This document shows positions 44,097-53,172 of a DNA stretch of 64,000 nt, piece by piece. Under the pieces are notes generated by a model. It had not been told where the DNA came from and did no database searches. It saw only the letters and a program-made list of their open reading frames with translations. Position 1 is the first letter of the stretch, and each line of letters starts with the position of its first letter. This DNA comes from Rhodanobacter sp. DHB23. Lineage in GTDB: Bacteria > Pseudomonadota > Gammaproteobacteria > Xanthomonadales > Rhodanobacteraceae. The stretch covers positions 1-64,000 of the forward strand of contig NZ_JACYXK010000028.1 in the NCBI RefSeq assembly GCF_014842975.1, written 5' to 3'. Position numbers and translations under genes: made by a program.

Positions 44097-44308
44097 TGGA
44101 CGCGATCGAACGGCGCCTGGCCGACCTGGAAGTGCGGCTGACCTTCATCGACGACACCGTGCAGGCGCTGGCCGCGGCCGACGCCGAGCAGGCGATGCGC
44201 ATCGTCGAGCTGGAGCGGCTGCTGCACCTGTTGCGACAGGAGCTGCAGAGCGCGCGCCTCGGCGTGGTATCCGATCCGCACAGCGAACCGCCACCGCCGC
44301 ATTATTAA
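44096..44308 (+). CDS. slyX: SlyX family protein
   Basis: The 70-aa product is a short coiled coil: RRLADLEVRLTFIDDTVQAL followed by a heptad-rich middle and a proline-rich end (SEPPPPHY), the SlyX hallmark. Function unknown. It starts in the ugd stop (TGATG), so translation is probably coupled. Two R1 repeats follow immediately. Confidence 0.93.
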   Translation: MDAIERRLADLEVRLTFIDDTVQALAAADAEQAMRIVELERLLHLLRQELQSARLGVVSDPHSEPPPPHY

Positions 44309-44365
44309 GAGTGCGGCCATGGATGGATGCCCATTTGATCTTCGCGATCAAGGATGATCGCAAAG
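44309..44365 (+). repeat. Dual-hairpin repeat R1, copy 5
   Basis: It starts GAGTGCGGCCATGGATGG and continues through TTTGATCTTCGCGATCAA with GGATGATCGCAA. The second hairpin is perfect (TTGATC/GATCAA); the first carries a substitution on its right side. It is in tandem with copy 6 and begins at the slyX stop. Confidence 0.85.
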
Positions 44366-44367
44366 GA

Positions 44368-44430
44368 TTGGAAATGTGCGGCCAAGGATGGCCGCCCGTT
44401 TGATCTTCGCGATCAAGGATGATCGCAAAA
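44368..44430 (+). repeat. Dual-hairpin repeat R1, copy 6
   Basis: The copy reads AATGTGCGGCCAAGGATGGC then CGCCCGTTTGATCTTCGCG and GATCAAGGATGATCGCAA. The second hairpin is perfect and the tail is identical to copy 5, pointing to a recent tandem event. Confidence 0.85.
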
Positions 44431-44447
44431 GTAAAGGTACTGCACGC

Positions 44448-44999
44448 ATGAGTGAATCCCTGCGCGACCAACTGTTGAAAGCTGGTTTCGTCAAGCAAAT
44501 CCGCGATGAAAAGCGCGGCAGCGAAGGCAAGGGCAGGCCGTCCGGCAAGCCGCACGCCCATGCCGGCAAGCCACCGGCACCGCGCCGCAGCCAGGAGGAG
44601 ATCGATCTCGCCAAGGCCTATGCGATCCGCGCTCAGACCGAGGCGAACGAGCGCAAGCGCGCCCAGCAGGCGGCCGAGGAAGAGGCGCGCCTGCGTCGCG
44701 AGCGCAAGCAGAAGATCCAGCAACTGCTGGACGGCAAGGCCTTGAACAAGGCCGAAACCGAGCTGGTGCGCAACTTCGAGTACGGCGGCAAGATCCGCCG
44801 CATCCACGTCGATGCCACCCAACTGGCGGCGCTCAACGCCGGCGAGCTGGGCGTGGTGCAGCAGGCGGGGCGCTACCTGCTGGTCACGCGCGACATCGCC
44901 GAGCAGGTGCGCGCGATCGACGGGCACCTGCTGGCCCTGCTGGTCGATCCGCATGCGGCCACCGCCGACGATGGCGTGCCGGACGATCTGGTCTGGTAG
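44448..44999 (+). CDS. DUF2058 (YaiL-like) protein
   Basis: The 183-aa product matches DUF2058: MSESLRDQLLKAGFVKQIRD, a basic glycine/proline-rich segment, a charged helix (about 45-95) rich in glutamate and arginine, and the core ETELVRNFEYGGKIRRIHVD. E. coli YaiL is annotated as a nucleoprotein; function unknown. The ATG at 44448 is correct by family start; the upstream 24 codons are repeat R1 sequence. A terminator hairpin follows. Confidence 0.88.
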   Translation: MSESLRDQLLKAGFVKQIRDEKRGSEGKGRPSGKPHAHAGKPPAPRRSQEEIDLAKAYAIRAQTEANERKRAQQAAEEEARLRRERKQKIQQLLDGKALNKAETELVRNFEYGGKIRRIHVDATQLAALNAGELGVVQQAGRYLLVTRDIAEQVRAIDGHLLALLVDPHAATADDGVPDDLVW

Positions 45000-45011
45000 A
45001 CCCTCGCCAAC

Positions 45012-45044
45012 GCAAGACGCCCGGCCATGAGCCGGGCGTCTTGC
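45012..45044. terminator. Bidirectional terminator between DUF2058 and the beta-oxidation gene
   Basis: A perfect 14-bp stem (GCAAGACGCCCGGC at 45012-45025 and its complement at 45031-45044) has a 5-nt loop, between two converging genes. T-runs are short. Confidence 0.8.
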
Positions 45045-45063
45045 ATCGGACGGGAGCCTGGCT

Positions 45064-47127
45064 TCAGGCGGGGTCGGTGCCCGTCGCCAGGGCCGGATGA
45101 TCCCAGCCCTCCTTGGGCATGAAGCGGGCACCGTGGCGCTGCGCCAGTTGTTCCAGCTTCGCCTTCACCTTGTCCGCGCCTTCGCTGCGCACGTACTGGA
45201 TCGGGCCGCCGCGGAACGGCGCGAAGCCGGTGCCGAAGATCACGCCGGCGTCGAGCAGGTCGGCATCGTCCACCACGCCGTCGGCGAGGCAGGCCACGGC
45301 CTCGTTCACCATGGCGAGGATCATGCGATCCGTGAGGTCGGGCGCGGGCTGGTAGTCGGGATCGACCTCCGGCTTGACCGGCTTGCCGTCCTGCCACACG
45401 TACAGGCCCTGGCCGTCCTTCTTGCCGCGCTTGCCGGCGTCGAGTTTTTCCTCCAGGCCGGGCGGCAGTTCCAGGCCCAGGAAGGGCGAGAGTTCCTTGC
45501 CCACCGAGGCGCACACGTCCAGGCCCACGGTGTCGGCCAGTTCGATGGGGCCCATCGGCATGCCGAATTTCTTCGCCTCCTTGTCCAGCACCGGGCCGGG
45601 CACGCCTTCGTTGTACAGGCGCAGCGCCTCCAGCAGGTAGGGCACCAGGATGCGGTTGACCAGGAAGCCGGGCGTGCCCTTCACCGCCACCGGCAGCTTG
45701 CCGATGGCCTTGCAGAAGGCCAGTGCGCGTTTCTCGATGGCCGGATCCAGCGCGTCGTGGCGCACCACTTCCACCAGTGGCATCTGCGCCACCGGGTTGA
45801 AGAAGTGCAGGCCGAGGAAGCGTTGCGGTGCCTTGAGATTCCTGCGCAACTCGTCCAGCGGGATGCTGGACGTATTGCTGGCGAGGATTTCATCGCCCTG
45901 GAACTGCGGCTCGATGGCGGCGTACAGCGCCTCCTTGGCCGCGGCGTTTTCGTAGATTGCCTCGATCGCGAGGTCGGCGCTTTCCACGCCCGCACCTTCC
46001 ACGTCGGCGCGCAGGCGGCGCGCGGCGGCCTCGATCTTCGCCGGCGCCTTCAGTTTCTTCTCGTACAGCTTGCGGGCGCGCTCCAGCGCGGGCTGCACGA
46101 ATTTCATCTCGCGATCCTGCAGCGTCACCTCGAAGCCCTTGAGCGCGGCCCATGCGGCGATGTCGCCGCCCATCACACCGGCGCCCACCACGTGCACGTG
46201 GGCGATGCCGTGCTCGGTGCCGGCGCCCTGGTTCTTCAGCCGCTCCTGCAGGAAGAAGATCCGTATCAGGTTCTGCGCCGTGGAGGTCTGCGCCAGCTTC
46301 GCCACCGAGCGCGCCTCCAGTTTCAGCCGCTGCCTGATGTCGCCGCCGCCACGCTGCCACACCGCTATCAGCGCGAACGGTGCGGGGTAATGCTCCTTGC
46401 GCACCTTGGCGGCGGTCTGCTTCACCACCATGGGGGCGAGGATCTGCCGCGCCGGCCACGAGTTGGTGAGCCATGCCTTGGCGCGTCGCGCGAACGGCTG
46501 CGTCTGCGGTCGGCGCAGCAGGGCGCGCGCCTCGGCCAGCAGCTCATCGCGCGGCGCCACGCGATCGACCACGCCCAGCGCCAGCGCGCGCTTCGCCGAC
46601 AGCGACCTGCCGGTGAGCATCAGCGGCAACGCCTCGGGCGCGCCGATCAGCCGGGGCAGGCGAGCGGTGCCGCCCCAGCCGGGATGGATGCCGAGCATCA
46701 CTTCGGGCAGGGCGATCTTCGTCCCGTCGTCGTCGGCGGCGATGCGCTGGCGGCAGGCCAGCGCCAGTTCGGTGCCGCCACCCATGCAGGCGCCATGGAT
46801 CGCGGCCACCGTGGGGCAGGGCAGTCGGGCCAGCGCCTCGAACACGCGCTGGCCGTTCTCGATGTTCTCCAGCACGCTGCCCTGCCTGGCGTACTCCACG
46901 AATTCCTTGATGTCCGCGCCCACCGCGAAGCCGCTGGGCTTGGCGGAATGCACGATCACGCCGGCCGGTTCCTCGATGGCCAGCCGCTCGACGATCTGGC
47001 CCAGTTCGTCCAGCACGCCGCGGCTGATCGCATTGACGCTGCTGCCGGCGCGGTCGAGACTGAGCGTGACGATGCCGCGCTCGTCGAGACTCGTTTTCCA
47101 GTGGTTGAAGCGCAGTCCTTCGAACAT
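45064..47127 (-). CDS. Bifunctional enoyl-CoA hydratase/3-hydroxyacyl-CoA dehydrogenase
   Basis: A FadB/FadJ-type multifunctional enzyme of fatty acid beta-oxidation. The 687-aa product has an N-terminal enoyl-CoA hydratase domain (about 1-190: PTVAAIHGACMGGGTELALA; GIHPGWGG), a central NAD-binding domain (about 310-490, VVGAGVMGGDIAAWAALKG) and the C-terminal 3HCDH domain (HFFNPVAQMPLVEVV; GTPGFLVNRILVPYL; GPIELADTVGLDV). No thiolase gene is adjacent, unlike fadBA operons. The ATG at 47127 is the first in the domain frame; the frame extends far upstream without homology. Confidence 0.94.
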   Translation of the reverse strand: MFEGLRFNHWKTSLDERGIVTLSLDRAGSSVNAISRGVLDELGQIVERLAIEEPAGVIVHSAKPSGFAVGADIKEFVEYARQGSVLENIENGQRVFEALARLPCPTVAAIHGACMGGGTELALACRQRIAADDDGTKIALPEVMLGIHPGWGGTARLPRLIGAPEALPLMLTGRSLSAKRALALGVVDRVAPRDELLAEARALLRRPQTQPFARRAKAWLTNSWPARQILAPMVVKQTAAKVRKEHYPAPFALIAVWQRGGGDIRQRLKLEARSVAKLAQTSTAQNLIRIFFLQERLKNQGAGTEHGIAHVHVVGAGVMGGDIAAWAALKGFEVTLQDREMKFVQPALERARKLYEKKLKAPAKIEAAARRLRADVEGAGVESADLAIEAIYENAAAKEALYAAIEPQFQGDEILASNTSSIPLDELRRNLKAPQRFLGLHFFNPVAQMPLVEVVRHDALDPAIEKRALAFCKAIGKLPVAVKGTPGFLVNRILVPYLLEALRLYNEGVPGPVLDKEAKKFGMPMGPIELADTVGLDVCASVGKELSPFLGLELPPGLEEKLDAGKRGKKDGQGLYVWQDGKPVKPEVDPDYQPAPDLTDRMILAMVNEAVACLADGVVDDADLLDAGVIFGTGFAPFRGGPIQYVRSEGADKVKAKLEQLAQRHGARFMPKEGWDHPALATGTDPA

Positions 47128-47310
47128 GGCGGGGGCGGGTGGTGGCGGGAACCCGAACCATACCGTTCCGTGTGGTGGAATGCGAGATGCGCCCTCCGAA
47201 TGTGAAGCGGTTCGCCATTCGCGGTGCCGACCAGTGCCCAGAATGGATGCAAACCGTGGAGAATGCATGGCGGCGCCGGTTGCCGGCGCCGAATGACCCA
47301 GGGAGCCGCG

Positions 47311-47814
47311 ATGACTTCGTTGATGCGCATGCCCATGCCGTCTTCCGGACATGACGTATTCGAGCGCATCCTGGCCGCGCCGGCCGGGGTGGTGGCCGTG
47401 CGCAGCCGGGATGGCGCGGCCTTGCTGGAACAGTTCCGCGGCATCGCCCGGCACAGCGGGCAGGCAGTGTACCTGTGGCAGCCCGGGCAAGGCCTGTCGA
47501 GCCTGCGCGACGCCTATGCGCGCGTACCCGACGCACAACGCCTCGGCCAGGCCCTGCGCTACATGCAGCAGAGCATGCATTTCGGCATCTACCTGCTGCA
47601 GGAGCTGGAGTTGCCGCTGGCCGCGACCGACCTCACCCTGTTGCGGCAACTGGCGCGCGCCACCACCGGGCACCTGCGCCGCGTGGTGCTGCTCAACGCG
47701 CCGAAGGCCCTGGTCGAGCAGTTGGGCGGCCAGATCGCGTGCATCGACGGCGAGCCCGAGGCGCCGCCGCGCCTGCGCCTGCGCGATGGCCGCTGGGTGA
47801 GTGGACTGACATGA
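47311..47814 (+). CDS. Hypothetical protein upstream of the GGDEF/EAL gene
   Basis: The 167-aa product has no signal peptide or clear domain. It contains [20 protein letters not shown], then [20 protein letters not shown] and a helical [20 protein letters not shown]. The alternating strand/helix pattern resembles a P-loop-like fold, but no Walker A is present. AGGGAG precedes the ATG. Its stop overlaps the GGDEF/EAL start by four bases, so it is likely a functional partner of that protein. Confidence 0.65.
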   Translation: MTSLMRMPMPSSGHDVFERILAAPAGVVAVRSRDGAALLEQFRGIARHSGQAVYLWQPGQGLSSLRDAYARVPDAQRLGQALRYMQQSMHFGIYLLQELELPLAATDLTLLRQLARATTGHLRRVVLLNAPKALVEQLGGQIACIDGEPEAPPRLRLRDGRWVSGLT

Positions 47815-50024
47815 GCGAGGGCATCCTCGTCCTTGCCGGGCGGCGCGACTTGCGCCGCCGCCTGTTCGACGTGTTCGACCAGGCCGGCTGCCGGCACATC
47901 CACAGCGCACGCGATGCGCAGCATGCAGCGATCGTGCTGGAGGGGCGCCAGCCACTCGACCTGATGGTGGCCGTGCTCGGCGACGACGCGGTGCAGGCGC
48001 GCCAGTGCTGCGAGCAACTGCGCACCCTGAAAGCCTGCGAGGGGGCGCCCTTGCTGGTCGTGCTGGACGAGAGCGCATCGTTGCAGCCGGCGCAGTTGCC
48101 CGACGACGTCGCCGGTTGGCTGCATGCCGCGCAGATCGAAACGGAGCTGTTGATGCGCTGGAAGCAACAGCCGCCCGCGGCACCGGCGGCGCGTCCCGCG
48201 CCCGCCCCCGGGGCGGCGGAGAAGGCGCTGGCCCTGTTGGCGCGCATCTTCGCCACCAGTGGCGGCGGCGCCACCCGCGACGCCACCGCGCGGCTGCTGT
48301 TCGACGAGATGGCGCTGGACTACTTCGCGGTGTGGCCGCTGCGCAACGACGGCGGCGAGTTCCTGGCGCCGCTGCTGCAGCTGTGGAACGGTACCGAGCC
48401 GGCCTGGCCGGCGGCCGAGTCGCAGGCGTTGCTGCAACACGTGCTGGCCGGCGAGCCGGTGTTTTGCCGCAGCGATGCGCAACAGCGGGTGCCGGACGAT
48501 CCGCTGCTGCCGCTGCTTGAGCTGTCCGGCTTCGTGGGCATCCCGTTGCAGGACGAGCGCCGCGTGGTGCTGGGCGCGATGCTGGCCGGCACCCGGCGCG
48601 GCTTCGGCGACATGGCCATCGTCGAGCCGTTGCTGCGCTGCGCGGCCGCGCGTTTCGCGCAGGGGCTGGAGCTGGGCCTGACCCGCGAGCAGGGGCGTGC
48701 CGAAGGCCTGATCGACGCGCTCACCGGCCTGCCGAACCGGCTGCTGTTCGGCGACCGGCTGGAGTCCATCCTGCGCGAGGCGGTGCGCAACGGCGAATGC
48801 TTCGCCGTGCTGTTCGTGGACCTCGACCACTTCAAGGTGGTCAACGACACCCACGGCCACGCCGCCGGCGACCAGGTGCTGCAGGAAGTCACCCGCCGCC
48901 TGCGCGGCAGCGTGCGCGCCTCCGACACGGTGGCGCGCTATGCCGGCGACGAGTTCACCATCGTGGTGCGCCACATCGTGAAGAGCGACGACGTGCAGCG
49001 CATCGCCGAGAAGATCCTGCAGACGGTCGCCGAGCCGCTGCAACTGGAGAATGGCGTGTACCTGCAGGTCGCGGTGTCGATCGGCGTGAGCTTCTTCCCC
49101 GACGACGCGCCCGACGCGGAAACCCTGCTCAAGCACGCCGACGAGGCGATGTACGCGGCCAAGCACCAGGGGCGCAACGCCTACCGCATCTACGAGGTGA
49201 GCCCGGAGTACGCGCGCGAACACGGCATGGCGCTGCGCTCGCGCCTGCGCCATGCCCTGGGCAACGGCGAGCTGCGCCTGGTCTACCAGCCGCAGGTGGA
49301 CACCGGCAGCGAAGACATCGTGGGGATGGAGGCGCTGCTGCGCTGGGAGCATCCCGAGCTGGGGCCGATCAGTCCCGCGGTGTTCGTGCCGCTGGCCGAG
49401 GAGACCGGGCTGATCGTGCCCATCGGCGAATGGGTGCTGCGCACGGCCTGCCGCCAGGCCCAGGAGTGGGAGCAGCGCTATGGCCTGCGCCTGCGCCTGG
49501 GCGTGAACCTGTCCGCGCTGCAGCTGATGGAGCCCAAGCTGCCGGCCACGGTGTTCCGCGCGCTGCAGGAAACCGGCCTCGATCCCACCCTGCTGGAGCT
49601 GGAGGTCACCGAAAGCATCAGCATCAAGGCCGCGCCGAACCTGGTGGAGAACCTGCAGGCGCTGCACCGCATGGGCTGCGGCATCGCCATCGACGACTTC
49701 GGCACCGGCGCCGCCTCGCTGGACTACCTGCGCAAGCTGCCGGCCGACCGCATCAAGGTGGACCAGAGCTTCGTGCGCAACATCGGCGTGGATCCCGACG
49801 ACGAGGCCATCGTGCGCGCCACCATCGAGATGGCGCACCGGCTCAAGCGCACCGTGGTCGCCGAGGGCGTGGAAACCGAGGCGCACCTCGCCTTCCTGCG
49901 CGAGCAGGGTTGCGACGAACTGCAGGGCTACTTGTTCTGCCGGCCGCTGCCGGTGGTGTCCTTCGAACGCCTGCTGGCCGAGCGTCAGCAGCAACTGGGC
50001 CTGCCGGTCGCCGTGCCGGCTTGA
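47811..50024 (+). CDS. GGDEF/EAL cyclic-di-GMP protein with pseudo-receiver and GAF-like regions
   Basis: The 737-aa product starts with a receiver-like segment (about 1-110) lacking the acidic phosphorylation pocket, then a GAF-like region (about 140-300), a GGDEF domain (about 305-465) and an EAL domain (about 475-730). The GGDEF active site is AGDEF (378-382). The EAL site has EALLR (507-511), NLSALQL, EVTES and DDFGTG intact, so phosphodiesterase activity is likely; cyclase activity is uncertain. No signal peptide, so it acts in the cytoplasm. The ATG overlaps the preceding gene's stop by four bases. Confidence 0.93.
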   Translation: MSEGILVLAGRRDLRRRLFDVFDQAGCRHIHSARDAQHAAIVLEGRQPLDLMVAVLGDDAVQARQCCEQLRTLKACEGAPLLVVLDESASLQPAQLPDDVAGWLHAAQIETELLMRWKQQPPAAPAARPAPAPGAAEKALALLARIFATSGGGATRDATARLLFDEMALDYFAVWPLRNDGGEFLAPLLQLWNGTEPAWPAAESQALLQHVLAGEPVFCRSDAQQRVPDDPLLPLLELSGFVGIPLQDERRVVLGAMLAGTRRGFGDMAIVEPLLRCAAARFAQGLELGLTREQGRAEGLIDALTGLPNRLLFGDRLESILREAVRNGECFAVLFVDLDHFKVVNDTHGHAAGDQVLQEVTRRLRGSVRASDTVARYAGDEFTIVVRHIVKSDDVQRIAEKILQTVAEPLQLENGVYLQVAVSIGVSFFPDDAPDAETLLKHADEAMYAAKHQGRNAYRIYEVSPEYAREHGMALRSRLRHALGNGELRLVYQPQVDTGSEDIVGMEALLRWEHPELGPISPAVFVPLAEETGLIVPIGEWVLRTACRQAQEWEQRYGLRLRLGVNLSALQLMEPKLPATVFRALQETGLDPTLLELEVTESISIKAAPNLVENLQALHRMGCGIAIDDFGTGAASLDYLRKLPADRIKVDQSFVRNIGVDPDDEAIVRATIEMAHRLKRTVVAEGVETEAHLAFLREQGCDELQGYLFCRPLPVVSFERLLAERQQQLGLPVAVPA

Positions 50025-50092
50025 GCGGGCCGCCTGCCGTCCCCATGCTAGCCAGGCGTCAGAATGGAACCGCTAGACTTCGCGCTGACGCT

Positions 50093-50119
50093 GAACTTGC
50101 GCGCTTGATTCCTGTCTGA
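50093..50119 (+). promoter_or_regulatory. Sigma-E type promoter upstream of rpoE
   Basis: GAACTT at 50093-50098 and TCTGA at 50115-50119 are separated by 16 bp, matching the sigma-E consensus (GAACTT, spacer 16, TCTGA/TCAAA). A start about 6 bases later would give a leader of roughly 30 nt to the rpoE ATG at 50157. This implies positive autoregulation of rpoE-rseA-mucD. Confidence 0.85.
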
Positions 50120-50156
50120 CTGCGCGCTCGATCTGGCACAGGCTCCGCGGCGGGAC

Positions 50157-50777
50157 ATGGCATTGACGACGGAAACGGCCCGCACGGGCGAAAACGAACT
50201 GGACCGGGCACTGGTCGAACGCGTCCAGGGTGGCGACAAGCGCGCCTTCGACCTGCTGGTGCGCAAGTACCAGCACAAGGTGGTGGGACTGGTGTCGCGC
50301 TACGTGAAAAGCCACGCCGAGAGCGAGGACATTGCGCAGGAGACCTTCATCCGCGCCTGGCGTGCGATCGGTTCGTTCCGCGGCGACAGCGCGTTCTACA
50401 CCTGGCTCTACAAGATCGCGGTGAACACCGCCAAGAACCACCTGGTGGCGATGGGACGACGCCCGCCCACCGACGACATCGACGTCGAGGACGCCGTGTT
50501 CCTGAGCGGCGCCGAGCGCATGCACGACAGCGCCACCCCCGAACGCGAATTGATGCGTCAGGAAATTGAACATTCGGTGTTTTCCACTGTCCAAGCCCTG
50601 CCCGAGGAACTCCGGGTGGCCATCACGCTGCGCGAGGTGGATGGCCTGAGTTACGAGGAAATCGCCGAGCAGATGGGCTGTCCCATTGGTACGGTGCGTT
50701 CGCGCATCTTCCGGGCCCGCGAGGCGATCGACGAGAAATTGCGCCCGTTGCTGACGGGACGCGAGGAACCGACATGA
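50157..50777 (+). CDS. rpoE: RNA polymerase sigma factor RpoE (ECF, envelope stress)
   Basis: Sigma-E directs transcription of envelope-stress genes when outer-membrane proteins misfold. The 206-aa product has region 2 (DLLVRKYQHKVVGLVSRYVK; EDIAQETFIRAWRAIGSFRG) and region 4 (LREVDGLSYEEIAEQMGCPI; GTVRSRIFRAREAIDEKLRP), as in RpoE and AlgU. It heads an rpoE-rseA-mucD operon preceded by a sigma-E promoter. The stop overlaps rseA by four bases. Confidence 0.96.
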   Translation: MALTTETARTGENELDRALVERVQGGDKRAFDLLVRKYQHKVVGLVSRYVKSHAESEDIAQETFIRAWRAIGSFRGDSAFYTWLYKIAVNTAKNHLVAMGRRPPTDDIDVEDAVFLSGAERMHDSATPERELMRQEIEHSVFSTVQALPEELRVAITLREVDGLSYEEIAEQMGCPIGTVRSRIFRAREAIDEKLRPLLTGREEPT

Positions 50778-51448
50778 ACCAGCCTGACCAGCACGCACGT
50801 GAACACCTCTCGGCCGGCATCGATGGCGAGTTGGCGCACGAGGAACTGCGCTTCCTGCTGCGGCGGCTCGACCATGACGTCGAGCTGCAACGCACCTGGG
50901 TGAGCTACCACCTGGCCCGCGATGGCTTGCGCCGGCAGTTGCCGCCACTGGCGGGATCCGGTTTCTCGGCGCGGGTGATGCTGGCCATCGAGCAGGAGAC
51001 CGTGAGTGTCGCGGTCGCCGCGCCACGCCACCATCGCTGGTTGCGCTGGTCGACCGGTGGCGCCATCGCCGCCAGCGTGGCCGCCGCGGCGCTGATGGTT
51101 TCCCAGCCCACCGGCAATGCCGGGCGGCATGCTGCCGCGCAGACGGCGCAGGCCACGACGGGCGTACCGGTACGCAATGCACCCAGCGTGGCACCGCAGG
51201 CCGAAGTGGCGGCGGTGCCGCAATGGCTGAGCGGCAAGGCGCCGGGCCTGCTCAGCCAGCAGGCTTCGGCGACCCTGGGTGCGCCGGCCAATGCCGATTT
51301 CTCGGCCTATGGCCGCGGTGCTTCGCCGTTCCAGGTACAGCGTTACCGTACGCTGGACAACCACGATGGCAGCTACCTGATCCTGCTCGACCCGGCGCAG
51401 CAGCCAGTGCCGGATGCTCCGCGCAGGGACGCCACCAGCAACCGGTAG
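50774..51448 (+). CDS. rseA: Anti-sigma-E factor RseA
   Basis: RseA holds sigma-E at the inner membrane until cut by site-1 and site-2 proteases. The 224-aa product has an N-terminal cytoplasmic RseA domain (HLSAGIDGELAHEELRFLLR; WVSYHLARDGLR), a transmembrane helix (about 94-112) and a periplasmic C-terminal region with YRTLDNHDGSYLI. It is coupled to rpoE by an ATGA overlap. No rseB or rseC is present; mucD follows directly. Confidence 0.92.
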   Translation: MNQPDQHAREHLSAGIDGELAHEELRFLLRRLDHDVELQRTWVSYHLARDGLRRQLPPLAGSGFSARVMLAIEQETVSVAVAAPRHHRWLRWSTGGAIAASVAAAALMVSQPTGNAGRHAAAQTAQATTGVPVRNAPSVAPQAEVAAVPQWLSGKAPGLLSQQASATLGAPANADFSAYGRGASPFQVQRYRTLDNHDGSYLILLDPAQQPVPDAPRRDATSNR

Positions 51449-51565
51449 GCAGGGCCGCGTGTACGCCCCGCGGTCCCCCGTTTCCCTCCATCCCGCCCGC
51501 ATCCGGCCCTCCCGGGCCGGGGCGGAGCGTGTCCGTTCCCTCGCTTGGCCATACAAGGAGACGTC

Positions 51566-53047
51566 ATGAATTCGTCCATTGTGCGCAACGCGCGCCTGGG
51601 TCTGCTGGTGTGTTGCGCCTTGGCCGGTACGGCTCTTGCCGTACCCGGCGTGCAGGCGCAGTCCGTGCCTGCCGCGGCCTCGCTGCCGGACTTCACCGGC
51701 ATCGTGCAGAAGAACGCGCCCGCCGTGGTGCAGGTGGAGGCGAAGTACGACGGTCACGACAAGCCCGGCCTGCGTGGCCGGCAGGGGCAGGGCGGCATGC
51801 CGGACGATCCGCAGGCCGAGATCTTTCGCCGTTTCTTCGGCATGCCGATGATGCCGTCGCCGGCGGAGCAGGCGCATACCTCGCTGGGGTCGGGCTTCAT
51901 CATTTCCGGCGACGGCTACATCCTCACCAACAATCACGTGGTTGCCGATGCGGACAAGGTGGTCGTGCGCCTGCAGGACCGGCGCATCCTCGACGCCAAG
52001 GTGGTGGGCACCGACGCCACTTACGATATCGCCCTGCTCAAGGTCAGTGCGGGCGGCAGCCTGCCCACGGTGAGCATCGGTGATTCGCGCAGCCTCAAGC
52101 CCGGCCAGTGGGTACTGGCGATCGGTTCGCCGTTCGGCTTCGACTACACCGTGACCCAGGGCATCGTCAGCGCGGTGGGCCGCAACCTGGGCAAGGACGA
52201 TCAGCCCTATACCTCGTTCATCCAGACCGACGTGCCGATCAACCGCGGCAATTCCGGCGGCCCGCTGTTCAACCTGCAGGGCCAGGTGGTGGGCATCAAC
52301 TCGCAGATCTATTCCGGCACCGGCGGTTACCAGGGCGTGGCGTTCTCCATCCCCATCGACGTGGCGATGAACGCGGTGGACCAGCTCAAGACCAAGGGAT
52401 ACGTGACGCGCGGCCAGCTCGGCGTGCAGGTATCGGCGGTGAGCGACGACATGGAGAAGGCCTACAAGTTGCCGGATGCCTCCGGTGCGGCGGTGGCGGA
52501 CGTCACGCCCGGCAGCGCCGCCGAGAAGGCCGGCATCCAGAACGGCGACATCATCCTCGGCTACGACGGCCATGCCATCCACGATCCTGCCGATCTGCCG
52601 CCCTTGGTCGCCACGACCAAGCCGGGCACGCAGGTGCCGCTGGAGATCCTGCGCAATGGCAGCAGGAAGACCGTGCAGGTTGCCGTCGGCGCGATGGCGC
52701 GCGACAAGGATTCGGTGGACAGTGTGGGCGCCGCGCCAGGCCAGGCCAGCAGCGGTTCCAGCATGCTGGGCATCACCGTGCAGCCGCTGGACGATGCCAC
52801 GCGCAAGCAGGCCGGCCTGAAGCCCGGGCAGGGCGTGTCGGTGGGCGATGTCACCGGCGACCTGGCAGCGCAGGCCGGGCTGCAGCCGGGCGACGTGATC
52901 CTGATGGTGAACCAGCAGCCGGTGGGCAGCGTGGAGGCGTTCCGTGCCGCCACCAGGGGCGTGAAGGCCGGTTCCACGGTGCTGTTGCTGGTGCGCCGCA
53001 ATGGCCAGAACGGCTTCATCGGCCTGACCGTGCCGGGCGACAAGTGA
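51566..53047 (+). CDS. mucD: Periplasmic serine protease of the DegP/MucD family
   Basis: The enzyme degrades or refolds misfolded periplasmic proteins. The 493-aa product has a signal peptide (about 1-32, ending GVQAQ), a trypsin-like domain with triad His124 (NNHVV), Asp154 (YDIALLKV) and Ser230 (NRGNSGGPLF), and two C-terminal PDZ domains (about 280-370 and 400-485). AAGGAG precedes the ATG at 51566. It belongs to the rpoE operon, as in Pseudomonas algU-mucABCD and xanthomonads. Confidence 0.96.
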   Translation: MNSSIVRNARLGLLVCCALAGTALAVPGVQAQSVPAAASLPDFTGIVQKNAPAVVQVEAKYDGHDKPGLRGRQGQGGMPDDPQAEIFRRFFGMPMMPSPAEQAHTSLGSGFIISGDGYILTNNHVVADADKVVVRLQDRRILDAKVVGTDATYDIALLKVSAGGSLPTVSIGDSRSLKPGQWVLAIGSPFGFDYTVTQGIVSAVGRNLGKDDQPYTSFIQTDVPINRGNSGGPLFNLQGQVVGINSQIYSGTGGYQGVAFSIPIDVAMNAVDQLKTKGYVTRGQLGVQVSAVSDDMEKAYKLPDASGAAVADVTPGSAAEKAGIQNGDIILGYDGHAIHDPADLPPLVATTKPGTQVPLEILRNGSRKTVQVAVGAMARDKDSVDSVGAAPGQASSGSSMLGITVQPLDDATRKQAGLKPGQGVSVGDVTGDLAAQAGLQPGDVILMVNQQPVGSVEAFRAATRGVKAGSTVLLLVRRNGQNGFIGLTVPGDK

Positions 53048-53172
53048 CGGGGGCGGGCGCGGCAGCCTGATTGGCTGCCGCGCCTCGCGCCGCCGCGGTT
53101 CCATGCGACAATACGGGGTTCATGTCGCCACACCGGCGGCATCCCCAAGGCAAGGCTGGCTGTCCGCGTTCC

